DNA of 64,000 bases from Mycobacterium ahvazicum (GTDB taxonomy: Bacteria; Actinomycetota; Actinomycetes; Mycobacteriales; Mycobacteriaceae), in assembly GCF_900176255.2 (NCBI RefSeq), contig NZ_FXEG02000003.1:124001-188000 (forward strand), read 5' to 3'. How positions within the stretch are numbered: position 1 is the stretch's first letter; each line of letters begins with the position of its first letter. The notes below the pieces were generated by a model, which saw nothing but the letters and a program-made list of their open reading frames with translations, did not search any database and was not told where the DNA came from. Of the stretch, positions 52,662 through 61,592 are shown piece by piece. Both the position numbers and the translations under genes were made by a program.

Positions 52662-53884
52662 CTCACGGGAAGCTCGTAGACGCCGTAGGCCAACGTGTCG
52701 TGCTTGAACGGCAGCTCCTCGACCGGAACGGCCAGCCGCAGGGTCGGTACCCGGCGCAGCAGCGTGGGCAGCGTGATCTGTAATTCCATGCGGGCCAACT
52801 GCTGCCCCACGCACTGATGACGGCCATAACCGAATCCGACGTGCGCACCCTGGTCGCGGGTCAGGTCCAGCCGGTCGGCATCGGGGAACTGACGGTCGTC
52901 CCAATTCGCCGGTGCGACATCGAGAATGATGCCTTCGCCCGCGCGGATCGTCTCACCACCGACGTCGATGTCCTCGATGGCGATGCGGCGTTGACCCGTT
53001 TGGATGATGCTCAGATACCGCATCAGCTCCTCGACCGCGTTGGCGATCGCCTTCGGATCGTCGGTTTGGACCAGGAACTGCCGCTGATCGGGATGCTCGA
53101 GCAGGGCCGCGATACTCAGACTGATCATGTTCGCGGTGGTCTCGTGGCCCGCGATCAGAACGCCGACCGCCAGTTGAGTGGCTTCGCGCACGCTGATCTC
53201 GTCGGCGTTGACCCGTTCCGCCAGATCGGACACCAGATCCTCCGACGGGCTTTCCATCTTGACCCGGATCAGCTTGGCGAGGTATTTCGCCAACGACGCA
53301 GCGCCCTGGGCCGTGTCCTCTTCGGTCGCGTAGCGCCCGGTTCCGCGTTGAGCCTGTTCCTGGAAGAAATCGGCGTCCTCGTATGGCACGCCCAACATCT
53401 CGCTGATGACCAGCGTCGGGACGGGCAGCGCCAGCGTGCTCACGATGTCGCCGGGGTTGGGGCCGGCCAACAACGCGTCGATGCGCTCGTCGGCGATCTT
53501 CTGTACCGCGGGACGCAACCCTTCGACTCGCTTGAAGGTAAAGGGTTTTGACAGCATCCGGCGATAGCGCGTGTGCTCCTCGGCGTCGGAGGTGAACACC
53601 GAGCGCGGGCGTTTGTGCACCGTCGCCAGCATTCCCTCGTTCCAGTGCGGATAGCCCGGCAGCCGGTCGTCGACGCTGGTGCGCGAATCGGTGAACAGCG
53701 AGCGGATCGCGTCGTAGCCATGGATCAACCACGGTGTGCTGCCGTCCCAGATCCGCACCCGGCTGAGCTGCTTAGTTGCGTTGAGCGCCAACGATTCCGG
53801 GGGAGGGGCGAAGGGGCAGCTCGCGGCCCGCGTCATCGGGAAGTCCGGGATGTCGGTGGCTGGATCAGTTGAGACGTCGGTCAT
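52655..53884 (-). CDS. Cytochrome P450
   Basis: 409 residues. The I-helix motif [11 protein letters not shown] (AGHETT), the E-L-M-R of the K-helix ([11 protein letters not shown]) and the heme loop [20 protein letters not shown] with Cys358 are all intact. CPFAPPP near the N-terminus and RPPSV-like segments suit the CYP105/107-type macrolide/xenobiotic clade. The upstream in-frame reading of 14 residues (QRAPDEPPDTRST) is discarded in favour of the ATG at 53884. It lies 25 bp after TetR and overlaps the SDR gene. Confidence 0.92.
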   Translation of the reverse strand: MTDVSTDPATDIPDFPMTRAASCPFAPPPESLALNATKQLSRVRIWDGSTPWLIHGYDAIRSLFTDSRTSVDDRLPGYPHWNEGMLATVHKRPRSVFTSDAEEHTRYRRMLSKPFTFKRVEGLRPAVQKIADERIDALLAGPNPGDIVSTLALPVPTLVISEMLGVPYEDADFFQEQAQRGTGRYATEEDTAQGAASLAKYLAKLIRVKMESPSEDLVSDLAERVNADEISVREATQLAVGVLIAGHETTANMISLSIAALLEHPDQRQFLVQTDDPKAIANAVEELMRYLSIIQTGQRRIAIEDIDVGGETIRAGEGIILDVAPANWDDRQFPDADRLDLTRDQGAHVGFGYGRHQCVGQQLARMELQITLPTLLRRVPTLRLAVPVEELPFKHDTLAYGVYELPVRW

Positions 53885-53909
53885 CGTGCTCCTTGTATCC
53901 GGTGGTTCG

Positions 53910-54587
53910 TCAGGCGCCCGCTGCACTCACATGAACCGGCGCGCGCCACAACCCGACGATCGCGTCGATCAATCCCTCACCGGCGACCGGCCAACTGGAA
54001 CGCGATCGCGGCCCGTGCTCGGCCAACGCGCCTTCGTGCTCGGCGCAGGTGTGCATCAGCAGATTTCGGACCATGACGATCCGCTCGGATCGCACTCGCT
54101 TGGGCAGGTCGGGCAGGCACCGGTTGATGCCGTCGATGGTCTGCACCAACCTCGGCGACATCAAGGCGTCCTTGGTGACGACATGGTGATAGGTCGGGTC
54201 GGCCATCGCCTGAGCGGCGAACCGCGCATACCAGCTCGGGGTGCCCAGCGCCGCCAAATGGTCGGTGAGTGGCCGCACCAGAGTGCTCACCCAGTCGCGC
54301 AGCTCGGTGGAATCGCCTATGTCGTCCAGCATCTGGGCGCGGAGATGTTCGATCGGCTCGCGGTGCTTGCTTTCGATCGCGCGCAACAGTTCGGTCCGGG
54401 TCCCGAAGTGATAGCACGCCGCGGCGTTGTTGCCCTGCCCGGCCGCTTCGCTGATCTGCCGATTGGACACGGCATACATTCCGCGCTCGGCCAACAACCA
54501 TTCGGCGGCCGACAAGATCGCCTCGCGCGTACTTATCGACCGGTCAGAACGCGCCGTCCGCTCGGCTTTCACCGCCTCAGTGAACAC
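53910..54587 (-). CDS. TetR-family transcriptional regulator
   Basis: 225 residues from GTG 54587. The helix-turn-helix is STREAILSAAEWLLAERGMYAVSNRQISEAAGQGNNAAACYHFGTRTELLRAIESKH, and the C-terminal domain ends GLIDAIVGLWRAPVHV. The frame stays open to a TTG at 54611, but that would place the start inside the AT-rich inverted repeat at 54599-54620, so 54587 is preferred. It is the first gene of the leftward CAR operon (25 bp before the P450) and presumably represses it until the substrate or a CoA ester binds. Confidence 0.82.
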   Translation of the reverse strand: MFTEAVKAERTARSDRSISTREAILSAAEWLLAERGMYAVSNRQISEAAGQGNNAAACYHFGTRTELLRAIESKHREPIEHLRAQMLDDIGDSTELRDWVSTLVRPLTDHLAALGTPSWYARFAAQAMADPTYHHVVTKDALMSPRLVQTIDGINRCLPDLPKRVRSERIVMVRNLLMHTCAEHEGALAEHGPRSRSSWPVAGEGLIDAIVGLWRAPVHVSAAGA

Positions 54588-54598
54588 CGCGCGGCGGA

Positions 54599-54620
54599 TT
54601 AAATCAAGCAATTTATTTAA
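54599..54620. promoter_or_regulatory. AT-rich inverted repeat before the CAR-operon TetR
   Basis: TTAAAT (54599-54604) and ATTTAA (54615-54620) form a perfect 6-bp inverted repeat with a 10-bp spacer, an AT-rich island in GC-rich DNA, 12 bp upstream of the TetR start. It may be an operator or a promoter -10 region. Confidence 0.45.
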
Positions 54621-54677
54621 AGCGTGTCACAGGCGGCAAGCCATGTTGTCCGTCGGGATCCCGTGCGCGAGCGGGTG

Positions 54678-55568
54678 CTAGCTGGGCTTCCTGAGATGCG
54701 GCCCCAGCAGCGACTGCCAGCCGCGCTGCATGTTCTGAAACTCCTCCTCGCAGTTGCCGGCTCGACTCTCCGGCAGGTCTCCGGAGGAGACGATGCCGGC
54801 GTTGGCCTGCGGATCGGAGCCGTAAATCCAGCACTCCCAGTTGTACATGCGGGTGATGTCCATGGAATGCCCATCCCAGAACGGAAGCTCGTTGGCGTCG
54901 CCGGCTTCCTTTGCGCTCAATTTCCATTCGGTGGCGGTGTTGGTGGCGATACGCACCCCGTCCGGATAAGGTTTTCCGTCCGCGCCGGGGTTGAGAAGCA
55001 TGAACGCGGAGAGTTGATCGGCCACGTCCTCCTCGCGCCCGGTGAACGCGAGCTGATAGATCGCGAGGGTGGCGTGCCCGAGCTCGTGGTAAGCGGCAGA
55101 GATCGTCTCGTCGATCGCGGGGGTTACCGGATCGGGAATTGAGCTGCCCGCGGCCAGCTTTTCGGCGTGCTCCCTGGCCTCGTAGCAGAGCTGTATCTCG
55201 TTGGCGTCGGGAAGGTAGAAATCGTTGTCCGCATCGCATTGCTTACCGACCACGCCCAAGTCGGACGGCAGCACCAAGGTGTCCTGGATGTGTCGCGCGA
55301 GGTCCTCCAGCACCTTTGCGTCCTGCATGAGCTGGCGGCCACGCTGTGCCTGCGGTGTCGTGGCGTCTTCGTAGCGGATCTTCACCGTCCCTGCCCCGGG
55401 AGGCGTCGGCTCACCCGGTTGCTTCGGTTGCGGGGACTCGGTCGGTGTCTGCGCAGCGGGCGAATTGGATTCGGCCTGTTGGCTTTTGGATCCGCCACAC
55501 CCGACCGTGCAGAGCAGCGCTGCACACGCCGCAGCGATCGATGTCGTTACCGCTCTGATCGTTGCCAT
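54678..55568 (-). CDS. DUF4344-like putative metallopeptidase lipoprotein
   Basis: 296 residues. A lipoprotein signal with lipobox TVGC (CAALLCTVGCGGSKSQQ) and a Ser/Pro linker precede the domain. It holds the zinc-type HELGHA at 161-166, preceded by PAIDETISAAYHELGHA, and TGREEDVADQLSAFMLL downstream. This HExxH plus E-D-x-A-D-Q pattern is that of DUF4344, a family predicted to be metallopeptidases. The product should be anchored outside the membrane. The ATG at 55568 is used; a GTG two codons upstream exists. Confidence 0.83.
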   Translation of the reverse strand: MATIRAVTTSIAAACAALLCTVGCGGSKSQQAESNSPAAQTPTESPQPKQPGEPTPPGAGTVKIRYEDATTPQAQRGRQLMQDAKVLEDLARHIQDTLVLPSDLGVVGKQCDADNDFYLPDANEIQLCYEAREHAEKLAAGSSIPDPVTPAIDETISAAYHELGHATLAIYQLAFTGREEDVADQLSAFMLLNPGADGKPYPDGVRIATNTATEWKLSAKEAGDANELPFWDGHSMDITRMYNWECWIYGSDPQANAGIVSSGDLPESRAGNCEEEFQNMQRGWQSLLGPHLRKPS

Positions 55569-55612
55569 GTGCACCGCTGCGGGTGGCGCCGTCGGGTAGC
55601 CGGCAGCCTTGG

Positions 55613-56236
55613 CTAGCCGCCGAGCCCCTTCTTCACCGCCGCATCCTGCTTTTGGCCGATGTCGTTGATGAAGTCCGGTGGCGGCAGCGTGTCAGGCGGA
55701 CCGTCGAATTCCAGCGTCACAAAGGCCTTGCCCTCGGTGAACAGCAAGACCGCGATGCCCTTGGAGTTGTCGGGCGAATTACCCGACACCACGGTTCCGT
55801 CGGTGCCGATCTTGACCGCGTCCGTGGTCGGATGCTTGATCGCGCCACCCTGTGCCGATTTCGCGGCGTTCAGTGCGCTGGTTGCCGCACCTGGGTCCGG
55901 CAGCACCTGGATGGTGACTTTGATGGTGTGGCTGTTGTCTTGGGTGTTGAAGGTCGTCGCGGCGCCGGGCTGGCCGTTCGGGTTGTTCGTCGGCGGCGTG
56001 CCCGTGAACGGCACCGGCGCGTCGATATCGGTCACCTGGATCAACCATCCGGTGTAATCGGCGGCCGGCGCCGCGGGCGCCGAGGAGGTCGGCGCGGCGC
56101 TGCTCTTGCTGGTCGACGAGGTAGCCGATCCCGATGTCGTCGGCGAAGGCTTCTGACTGCCGCCGCAACCGGCCACGGTCAACGCCAGCGTTGTCGCCGC
56201 AACGATCCCCGCGACTACGGGTCGTGAAAGCCTCAT
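55613..56236 (-). CDS. Lipoprotein of unknown function
   Basis: 207 residues. The signal LSRPVVAGIVAATTLALTVAGCGGSQKP carries a clear lipobox (TVAGC). A Ser/Thr/Ala linker leads to a mature domain with DYTGWLIQVTDIDAPVPFTG, TIKVTIQVLPDPGAATSALNAAKSA and AVLLFTEGKAFVTLEFDGPP. Family not named with certainty; mycobacterial lipoproteins of this form are common. It follows the DUF4344 lipoprotein gene on the same strand (44 bp apart), so the two may form an operon of envelope proteins. Confidence 0.78.
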   Translation of the reverse strand: MRLSRPVVAGIVAATTLALTVAGCGGSQKPSPTTSGSATSSTSKSSAAPTSSAPAAPAADYTGWLIQVTDIDAPVPFTGTPPTNNPNGQPGAATTFNTQDNSHTIKVTIQVLPDPGAATSALNAAKSAQGGAIKHPTTDAVKIGTDGTVVSGNSPDNSKGIAVLLFTEGKAFVTLEFDGPPDTLPPPDFINDIGQKQDAAVKKGLGG

Positions 56237-56342
56237 CGCATCGTGCTCCTTTTAGGCTCGATCTGGCAGCGGGGTCGATTTCACCCCAAAGGCACAGTAC
56301 AGTGCGCGTTTCGTCAGATCGGCTGGACACCGATGTCGCGGG

Positions 56343-57152
56343 CTATTCCAGCTGGTCGCGCAGGGATGCCAAGGTATTCGCCAGAATGCGCGACACCTGC
56401 ATCTGTGACACCCCGATTCGCTTCGCGATCTGGCTCTGCGTCATCGATTCGAAGAACCGCATGTGCAGCACGTCTTGTTCACGCTCGGGGAGCGCGGCGA
56501 TCAGCGAGCGGACCGCTTCGCGGTTGGTGATGTGGTCGATCTGGGGGTCGACTGCACCGACCGCGTCGGCGACCAGACGACTCCGCCCGGATGCGTCGGC
56601 GCCGACCGGTGCGTCCAGGGACTCCAGCTGGTAGGCATCACCGGCAACAAGGCATTCGACGATCTCGTCGTGCGAGACCCCGAGCTCTTCCGACAGCTCG
56701 CGGGCCGTCGGTGCGCGACCTAGCCTCTGGACCAAATCTGCTGTCGCTCTGCTGATTTGGACATGAAGCTCACGCAGCCGGCGCGGCACCCGCATTCCCC
56801 AGCTGTAGTCGCGGAAGTGGCGCCGAACCTCGCCCATCATGGTGGGAATCGCGAAGCCGATGAAACTGGGCCCCTTGTCGGGGTCGAACCGGTTGATGGC
56901 GTTCATCAGGCCCAGCCGCGCGACTTGGGTCAGGTCGTCGAGACTCTCACCGCGTCGTCCGAAGTGACGAGCGACATGGTCAGCCAGCGGAAGACACCTG
57001 CTCACGATGCACTCGCGCTGACGGTGGTACTCATGCGACTCGGCTGGCAGGGTGCTCAACACCAGAAACATGTCGATGACGTCGTCGTAGGAATCGTCGT
57101 TGCGAGTGGTAGCCGGCCGGGTGGGCCTGGGTGCAGCAAGGACTTCGGTCAT
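56343..57152 (-). CDS. SigF-like (SigB/F/G subfamily) RNA polymerase sigma factor
   Basis: 269 residues. Region 2 has RCLPLADHVARHFGRRGESLDDLTQVARLGLMNAINRFDP and GFAIPTMMGEVRRHFRDYSW; region 3 has RRLRELHVQISRATADLVQRLGRAPTARELSEELGVS; region 4 has ALPEREQDVLHMRFFESMTQSQIAKRIGVSQMQVSRIL. It is close to M. tuberculosis SigF (261 residues) by pattern. There is no anti-sigma gene of the UsfX/RsbW type next to it, so it may be a SigF paralogue controlled elsewhere. The frame remains open for 55 codons upstream (another possible ATG at MPRILTARDF), so the N-terminus is not certain. Confidence 0.85.
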   Translation of the reverse strand: MTEVLAAPRPTRPATTRNDDSYDDVIDMFLVLSTLPAESHEYHRQRECIVSRCLPLADHVARHFGRRGESLDDLTQVARLGLMNAINRFDPDKGPSFIGFAIPTMMGEVRRHFRDYSWGMRVPRRLRELHVQISRATADLVQRLGRAPTARELSEELGVSHDEIVECLVAGDAYQLESLDAPVGADASGRSRLVADAVGAVDPQIDHITNREAVRSLIAALPEREQDVLHMRFFESMTQSQIAKRIGVSQMQVSRILANTLASLRDQLE

Positions 57153-57628
57153 CTGCTCAACCCACCCCTCGCAACCACACGTGTGGAAACAGCCGTGCAT
57201 AAACGGATGTGCATTGCGGTACTTCCTTACGAAGTCGCGTGCAGTGAGGATTCGCGGCATATGCCGACACCCCGCTGCAACCGTCCGGTGGACACGGATC
57301 GGTTGTTCGCAGCGCACGGGGCACCGAGGTAAGGGCCCGGAAGATGTCGATCGCCGGAGCCAGAGCCCAGCAGCCGTGCGGCTTGCTGACCGCTTTTAGC
57401 TAAACGGCGACGTGTCCAGAGCGGACTCAATTCCCGATCCTACGCCCCCTGAGCCCGGATCGGCGACCATCCGCCGGTACCGGCTGCTGAGCAACCTCGT
57501 CTGGCCCGAACCGGCACCGTCGACGGAGGTCAACACCGCACGCGTACTGTTCGGCAAATGTCGGTGTCCTGCGCCACCCGCGGCACCTCGGGGCATTGTC
57601 GGGAACACGCTGGTTGGAGGCGGTGCCC
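57153..57628. promoter_or_regulatory. Divergent non-coding region between the sigma factor and an SDR
   Basis: 476 bp with no convincing gene of its own. The sigma factor frame is open through its left part. A perfect palindrome CCACACGTGTGG lies at 57175-57186, 22 bp upstream of the sigma-factor start, and could be an operator. TTGGAGG at 57614-57620 is the ribosome-binding site of the SDR. No other structure was seen. Confidence 0.45.
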
Positions 57629-58519
57629 ATGAAGAACCGGGATCTGCTGGCCGGACGCGGTGCGGTGGTGTCCGGCGGAAGCCGCGGGATTGGCCGCGCG
57701 GTCGTCGAACTGCTTGCCGACTTGGGCGCCGCAGTCGTGGTCAACGGCCGCGATGCCGATGCCGTGACCGAAACCGTCACGGCGGTCACAGCGAAGGGCG
57801 GTCGAGCGACCGCGATGATCGGACCCGCCGACGACGAGGCCGTCGCCACTGCGCTGGTGGACACTTGCCGTGACACGTTCGGACGGTTCGACATCCTGAT
57901 CAACTGCGCCGGTATTGCCGAGCCGCCCGGCTCCTCGATCCTGGACATCTCGGCCGACGACTTCAATCGATTGTTGAGCGCCCATATCGGCACGGTCTTC
58001 CACACCTGTCGGGTCGCGGCTCGCGCGATGGTCGAGCAGGGGCACGGGACGATCGTCAACACCAGCTCGGTGGCCTTTCTCGGCGACTACGGGGGCACCG
58101 GCTACCCAGCGGGCAAGGGCGCCGTCAACGGCTTGACGGTGGCCATTGCCGCTGAACTCAAAGCCAAAGGCGTGCGGGCCAACGTGGTGTGCCCCGGCGC
58201 GCGGACGCGGCTTTCCACCGGAGACGACTATGAAAAGCACATCGCGGATTTGCACCGCCGCGGATTGCTCGACGACGTGACGATGCACGCCTCGCTGGAT
58301 AGTGCCCCGCCCGCGTTTGTGGCACCGCTCTACGCGTATCTCGCCAGCGACCTGTCGCGCGACGTGACGGGTCAGATCCTTGTTGCCGCAGGCGGATTCG
58401 TCGGGCGGTTTGAGCGCCCAACCCCGTCCCTGCTCGGCTATCGCGACCACCATGACGCCGCGCCGTGGGGGATTGAGGACTTGCACAAGATGATTGGTGT
58501 GCGCGGCCCATTCCCCTGA
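57629..58519 (+). CDS. SDR family oxidoreductase
   Basis: 296 residues: [22 protein letters not shown] (cofactor), [61 protein letters not shown] (Tyr-x3-Lys) and [21 protein letters not shown]. The C-terminal extension after [16 protein letters not shown] ([20 protein letters not shown]) resembles multifunctional steroid 17-beta-dehydrogenase type-4-like SDRs. The ATG is supported by GGAGG eight bases upstream. The gene is isolated, ending next to a decayed ABC ATPase. Confidence 0.87.
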   Translation: MKNRDLLAGRGAVVSGGSRGIGRAVVELLADLGAAVVVNGRDADAVTETVTAVTAKGGRATAMIGPADDEAVATALVDTCRDTFGRFDILINCAGIAEPPGSSILDISADDFNRLLSAHIGTVFHTCRVAARAMVEQGHGTIVNTSSVAFLGDYGGTGYPAGKGAVNGLTVAIAAELKAKGVRANVVCPGARTRLSTGDDYEKHIADLHRRGLLDDVTMHASLDSAPPAFVAPLYAYLASDLSRDVTGQILVAAGGFVGRFERPTPSLLGYRDHHDAAPWGIEDLHKMIGVRGPFP

Positions 58520-58559
58520 ACCGATTCGCGCGCACTTACGTGTCGGGCACGCAGGACCA

Positions 58560-58996
58560 GCAGGCGCAAACAACAGCGTGGTCGCCCGGGCGCCGGCAGC
58601 CGTGTCAGCTGGCTGCCGTCCTCGAAGGCGCGGTCCATGCCGACAACGTCGGTTAGAGGTCGGTAAGAGATTGAAGAACTGGAAGATGAAGCCGACGCGA
58701 CGATGGCGAAACTGCGACTGCTGTTGGTCATTGAGACGCCCGATCTCGTCGCCGTCGAATTCGATCGAGCCGGAATCGGGGGAGTCCAGCGCGCCGAGCA
58801 GATGCAGCAACGTACTCTTGCCGGCACCGGACGGCCCGACCATCGAGACGAATTGGCCGCCCTCCTACCGCAGCCTGATCTCGTCGAGTGCGCGAACGGT
58901 TTGTCCGCCAATCCGGTATTCGCGCACCACATCTCGCAATTCGATGGTCAGCAGCTTGTGCTTGGGTGCATCGCAGGTATCGACTCGTCTGAACAT
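58560..58996 (-). pseudogene. ABC transporter ATPase remnant
   Basis: A good start region (AGGAGG before ATG 58996) opens FRRVDTCDAPKHKLLTIELRDVV, then EYRIGGQTVRALDEIRLR, an in-frame TAG at 58865-58867, and immediately [20 protein letters not shown] and [20 protein letters not shown]. After [11 protein letters not shown] the homology shifts frame (LTDVV in the next frame) and is lost, so the signature, Walker B and switch regions are missing. It resembles the LolD/MacB-type ATPases. The left boundary is approximate. Confidence 0.75.
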
Positions 58997-59195
58997 GATC
59001 CTCCTGCGCCGCCGCACCTAAACAGCGCGCGTGTCTGCCGCTAACCCCACGGCGCCCAAGGCGCCGGGAGCCGGTTAACGAGACCCGATCGTGATGAGTT
59101 CATCCAGCGGCGAGGCCCGCGGACACGTCGCCGGTTGCCGCGTTGAATACCGCGGCGGTATGTCGTCAAAATTTAACCGAGTGCGCCTGGGTGAG

Positions 59196-59222
59196 AGGTA
59201 GCTGACCGCTGGTCAGCTACCT
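59196..59222. promoter_or_regulatory. Perfect 12-bp-arm palindrome upstream of WS/DGAT gene
   Basis: AGGTAGCTGACC (59196-59207), spacer GCT, GGTCAGCTACCT (59211-59222) form a perfect inverted repeat, 53 bp before the ATG of the acyltransferase gene. It fits a dimeric repressor operator at the promoter, or a stable leader hairpin. Confidence 0.6.
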
Positions 59223-59275
59223 AAACTCCTAGAGGTTCGGGGGGTTTTCTGAGGTCACTAGTCGAGCAGGCGGCT

Positions 59276-60670
59276 ATGGAACGACTGAGCGGGCTGGACG
59301 CGTTTTTTCTCTACTTGGAGACGCCGACCCAGCCATTGAATGTGTGCTGCGTGTTGGAGTTGGACACGTCGACAATGCCGGGGGGCTACACCTACGGCGG
59401 TTTCCGCGCCGCGCTCGCGAAGAGCATCGCGGCGGTGCCGGAATTCCGGATGAAACTCGCCGACAACCAGCTGAATTTCGATCACCCGGTGTGGGTGGAC
59501 GACGACGATTTCCAGCTGGAGCACCATTTGCAGCACGTCGGTGTGCCGGCACCCGGTGGGCGCCGAGAGCTGGCCGAGATCTGCGGGTATATCGCGGGGC
59601 TGCCGCTGGACCGGGACCGACCGCTGTGGGAGATGTGGGTGCTGCAGGGCGGGGCGAACAGTGACGCGGTCGTGGTGATGCTGAAGGTTCATCACGCACT
59701 CGTCGACGGGGTCGCGGGCGCCAACTTGCTGGGCCACCTGTGCAGCGCGGAGCCCGATGCGCCGGCCCCGAGGGCGGCCACCGGTGCGGGCGGCGGTAAC
59801 GCCCTGCAGATCGCGGTGAGCGGACTGCTCGGTTTTGCCCGCCGGCCATTGCGGTTGGCGACCGTGGTGCCCGCGACCATGCTGACGGTGGCGCAGACCG
59901 TGCTGCGGGCGCGCGAGGGCCGCACGATGGCTGCGCCGTTCTCGGCCCCGTCGTCCCCGCTCAACGGCTCCGTCACGCGTTACCGCAACATCGCCTACAC
60001 CCAGCTGGACATGCGCGACGTCAAACGAGTCAAGGACCGCTTCGGGGTAACCGTCAACGACGTCGTTGTGGCGTTGTGCGCCGGGGTGTTGCGGCGTTTC
60101 CTGCTCGAGCGCGGTGAGCTGCCCGAGAACCCGCTGGTGGCCACCGTGCCGGTGTCGGTGCACGGCAAGTCCGATCGTCCCGGGCGCAACCAGACCACGT
60201 GGATGTTCTGCCGGGTGGAAAGCCAGATCAGCGATCCGGCCGAACGTATCCGCGCGATCGCCGCCGGAAACAAGGCCGCCAAAGAGCACACCGCGGCACT
60301 CGGTCCAACCCTGCTGCACGACTGGACACAGTTTGGCGGCCCGACGATGTTCGGTGCGGCGATGCGCCTGCTGCCGCGCATTCCGATCAACCGCAGTGCA
60401 TTCAACCTGGTCCTGTCAAACGTGCCGGGGCCGCGGGACCAGCTGTATTTCCTGGGGTGCCGCGTCGCCACGATGTACCCGCTCGGGCCGATCATCGGCG
60501 ACGCCGGACTCAACATCACCGTGATGTCGCTCAACGGAGAACTCGGCATCGGCCTGATCGGCTGCCCCGATCTGTTGCCCGACCTGTGGGGCATGGCCGA
60601 CGCATTTCCCGATGCGCTCAAAGAGCTGCTGGAGTGCCAGGCCGACGACAGCTACTCGCCGGATGCGTGA
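59276..60670 (+). CDS. Wax ester synthase/diacylglycerol acyltransferase (WS/DGAT)
   Basis: 464 residues. The starting segment ERLSGLDAFFLYLETPTQPLNVCCVLELD is diagnostic of the WS/DGAT family, and HHALVDG (KVHHALVDGVAG, about residue 140) is the HHxxxDG catalytic motif. PLDRDRPLWEMWVLQG and NLVLSNVPGPRDQLYFLGCRVATMYPLG are further family blocks. Such enzymes use acyl-CoA to form triacylglycerol or wax esters, for storage in mycobacteria. A dimeric palindrome precedes the gene. No other lipid gene is fused to it. Confidence 0.92.
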   Translation: MERLSGLDAFFLYLETPTQPLNVCCVLELDTSTMPGGYTYGGFRAALAKSIAAVPEFRMKLADNQLNFDHPVWVDDDDFQLEHHLQHVGVPAPGGRRELAEICGYIAGLPLDRDRPLWEMWVLQGGANSDAVVVMLKVHHALVDGVAGANLLGHLCSAEPDAPAPRAATGAGGGNALQIAVSGLLGFARRPLRLATVVPATMLTVAQTVLRAREGRTMAAPFSAPSSPLNGSVTRYRNIAYTQLDMRDVKRVKDRFGVTVNDVVVALCAGVLRRFLLERGELPENPLVATVPVSVHGKSDRPGRNQTTWMFCRVESQISDPAERIRAIAAGNKAAKEHTAALGPTLLHDWTQFGGPTMFGAAMRLLPRIPINRSAFNLVLSNVPGPRDQLYFLGCRVATMYPLGPIIGDAGLNITVMSLNGELGIGLIGCPDLLPDLWGMADAFPDALKELLECQADDSYSPDA

Positions 60671-60806
60671 GGCCGCGAGCACTCCGTCGGTTGCCGAGTC
60701 CCGGTAGCCGAGGCGGCGCTGGATTGCCCGGCTCGTTATTCGCGCCGTGCCAGCGCTCGCCGTCGCCGGGCTACGCTGGCTGCGAACCGCAGGAGGGTCT
60801 TTGACA

Positions 60807-61592
60807 ATGGAACCGAACCAGCTCGACCCCGTCGCCAGCGAACGTCTGTCGCATGCGGGCAAGTTATGGACTTCCGATCTTTCGATCAACGAATTCGCAC
60901 TGCTGCACGGCGCCGGATTCGAGCCGATGGAGCTCGTGATGGGGGTTTCCGTCTATCACGTCGGCTATCAGTTCACCGGCATCCGCCAGCAGTCGGAGTT
61001 GCCTGTGCTGACCGACGCGACCTACCGGGCGCGCTGGAACGCGATGTCGCGCATGCAGGCCGAGGCCGATGCGCTGGGCGCCGATGGCGTGGTGGGTGTG
61101 CGGCTCGATTGGCGTCATCAGGGCGAAGGCGAACACCTCGAATTCATCGCGGTCGGAACCGCCGTGCGATATGCCGCCAAGCCGGGAGCGTTTCGCAGGC
61201 CCAACGGGCAGGCCTTCAGCAGCCACCTGTCCGGCCAGGATCTGACCACCCTGCTGCGCTCCGGGTTCGCACCGGTCGCATTCGTGATGGGCAACTGCGT
61301 GTTTCACATCGCCGTACAAGGCTTTCTGCGGACGCTCAGCCAGGTCGGGCGCAACGCCGAGATGCCGCAGTGGACGCAGGGCAGCTATCAGGCCCGGGAG
61401 CTGGCCATGTCGCGCATGCAGAGCGAGGCCGAGCGCGACGGCGCAAACGGCGTCGTGGGAGTGCATTTCGCCATCTCGAACTACGCCTGGGGGCATCACA
61501 CCGTCGAGTTCTACGTGGCCGGCACCGCGGTTCGGCGCACCAGTGAGCCGCAGACCATCACACCCTCGTTCGTGCTGCCGATGAGTGATTGA
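60807..61592 (+). CDS. Protein with two YbjQ-like (heavy-metal-binding-type) repeats
   Basis: 261 residues formed of two homologous halves. Half 1 (about 20-130) has FEPMELVMGVSVYHVGYQF, then AMSRMQAEADALGADGVVGV and EFIAVGTAVRY. Half 2 (about 145-250) has FAPVAFVMGNCVFHIAVQGF, AMSRMQSEAERDGANGVVGV and VEFYVAGTAVRR. The YbjQ/DUF74 pentamer-forming fold has the same GADAVVGV and GTAV segments. AGGAGG at 60791 precedes either TTG 60801 or ATG 60807; ATG is used. Its stop shares one base with the next ATG (TGATG). The function of the fold is not settled. Confidence 0.75.
   Translation: MEPNQLDPVASERLSHAGKLWTSDLSINEFALLHGAGFEPMELVMGVSVYHVGYQFTGIRQQSELPVLTDATYRARWNAMSRMQAEADALGADGVVGVRLDWRHQGEGEHLEFIAVGTAVRYAAKPGAFRRPNGQAFSSHLSGQDLTTLLRSGFAPVAFVMGNCVFHIAVQGFLRTLSQVGRNAEMPQWTQGSYQARELAMSRMQSEAERDGANGVVGVHFAISNYAWGHHTVEFYVAGTAVRRTSEPQTITPSFVLPMSD

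Noticed and set aside
57153..57317. 55-codon N-terminal extension of the SigF-like protein
   Set aside because: SigF proteins are about 260 residues and the internal ATG gives 269; the extension is possible but unsupported.
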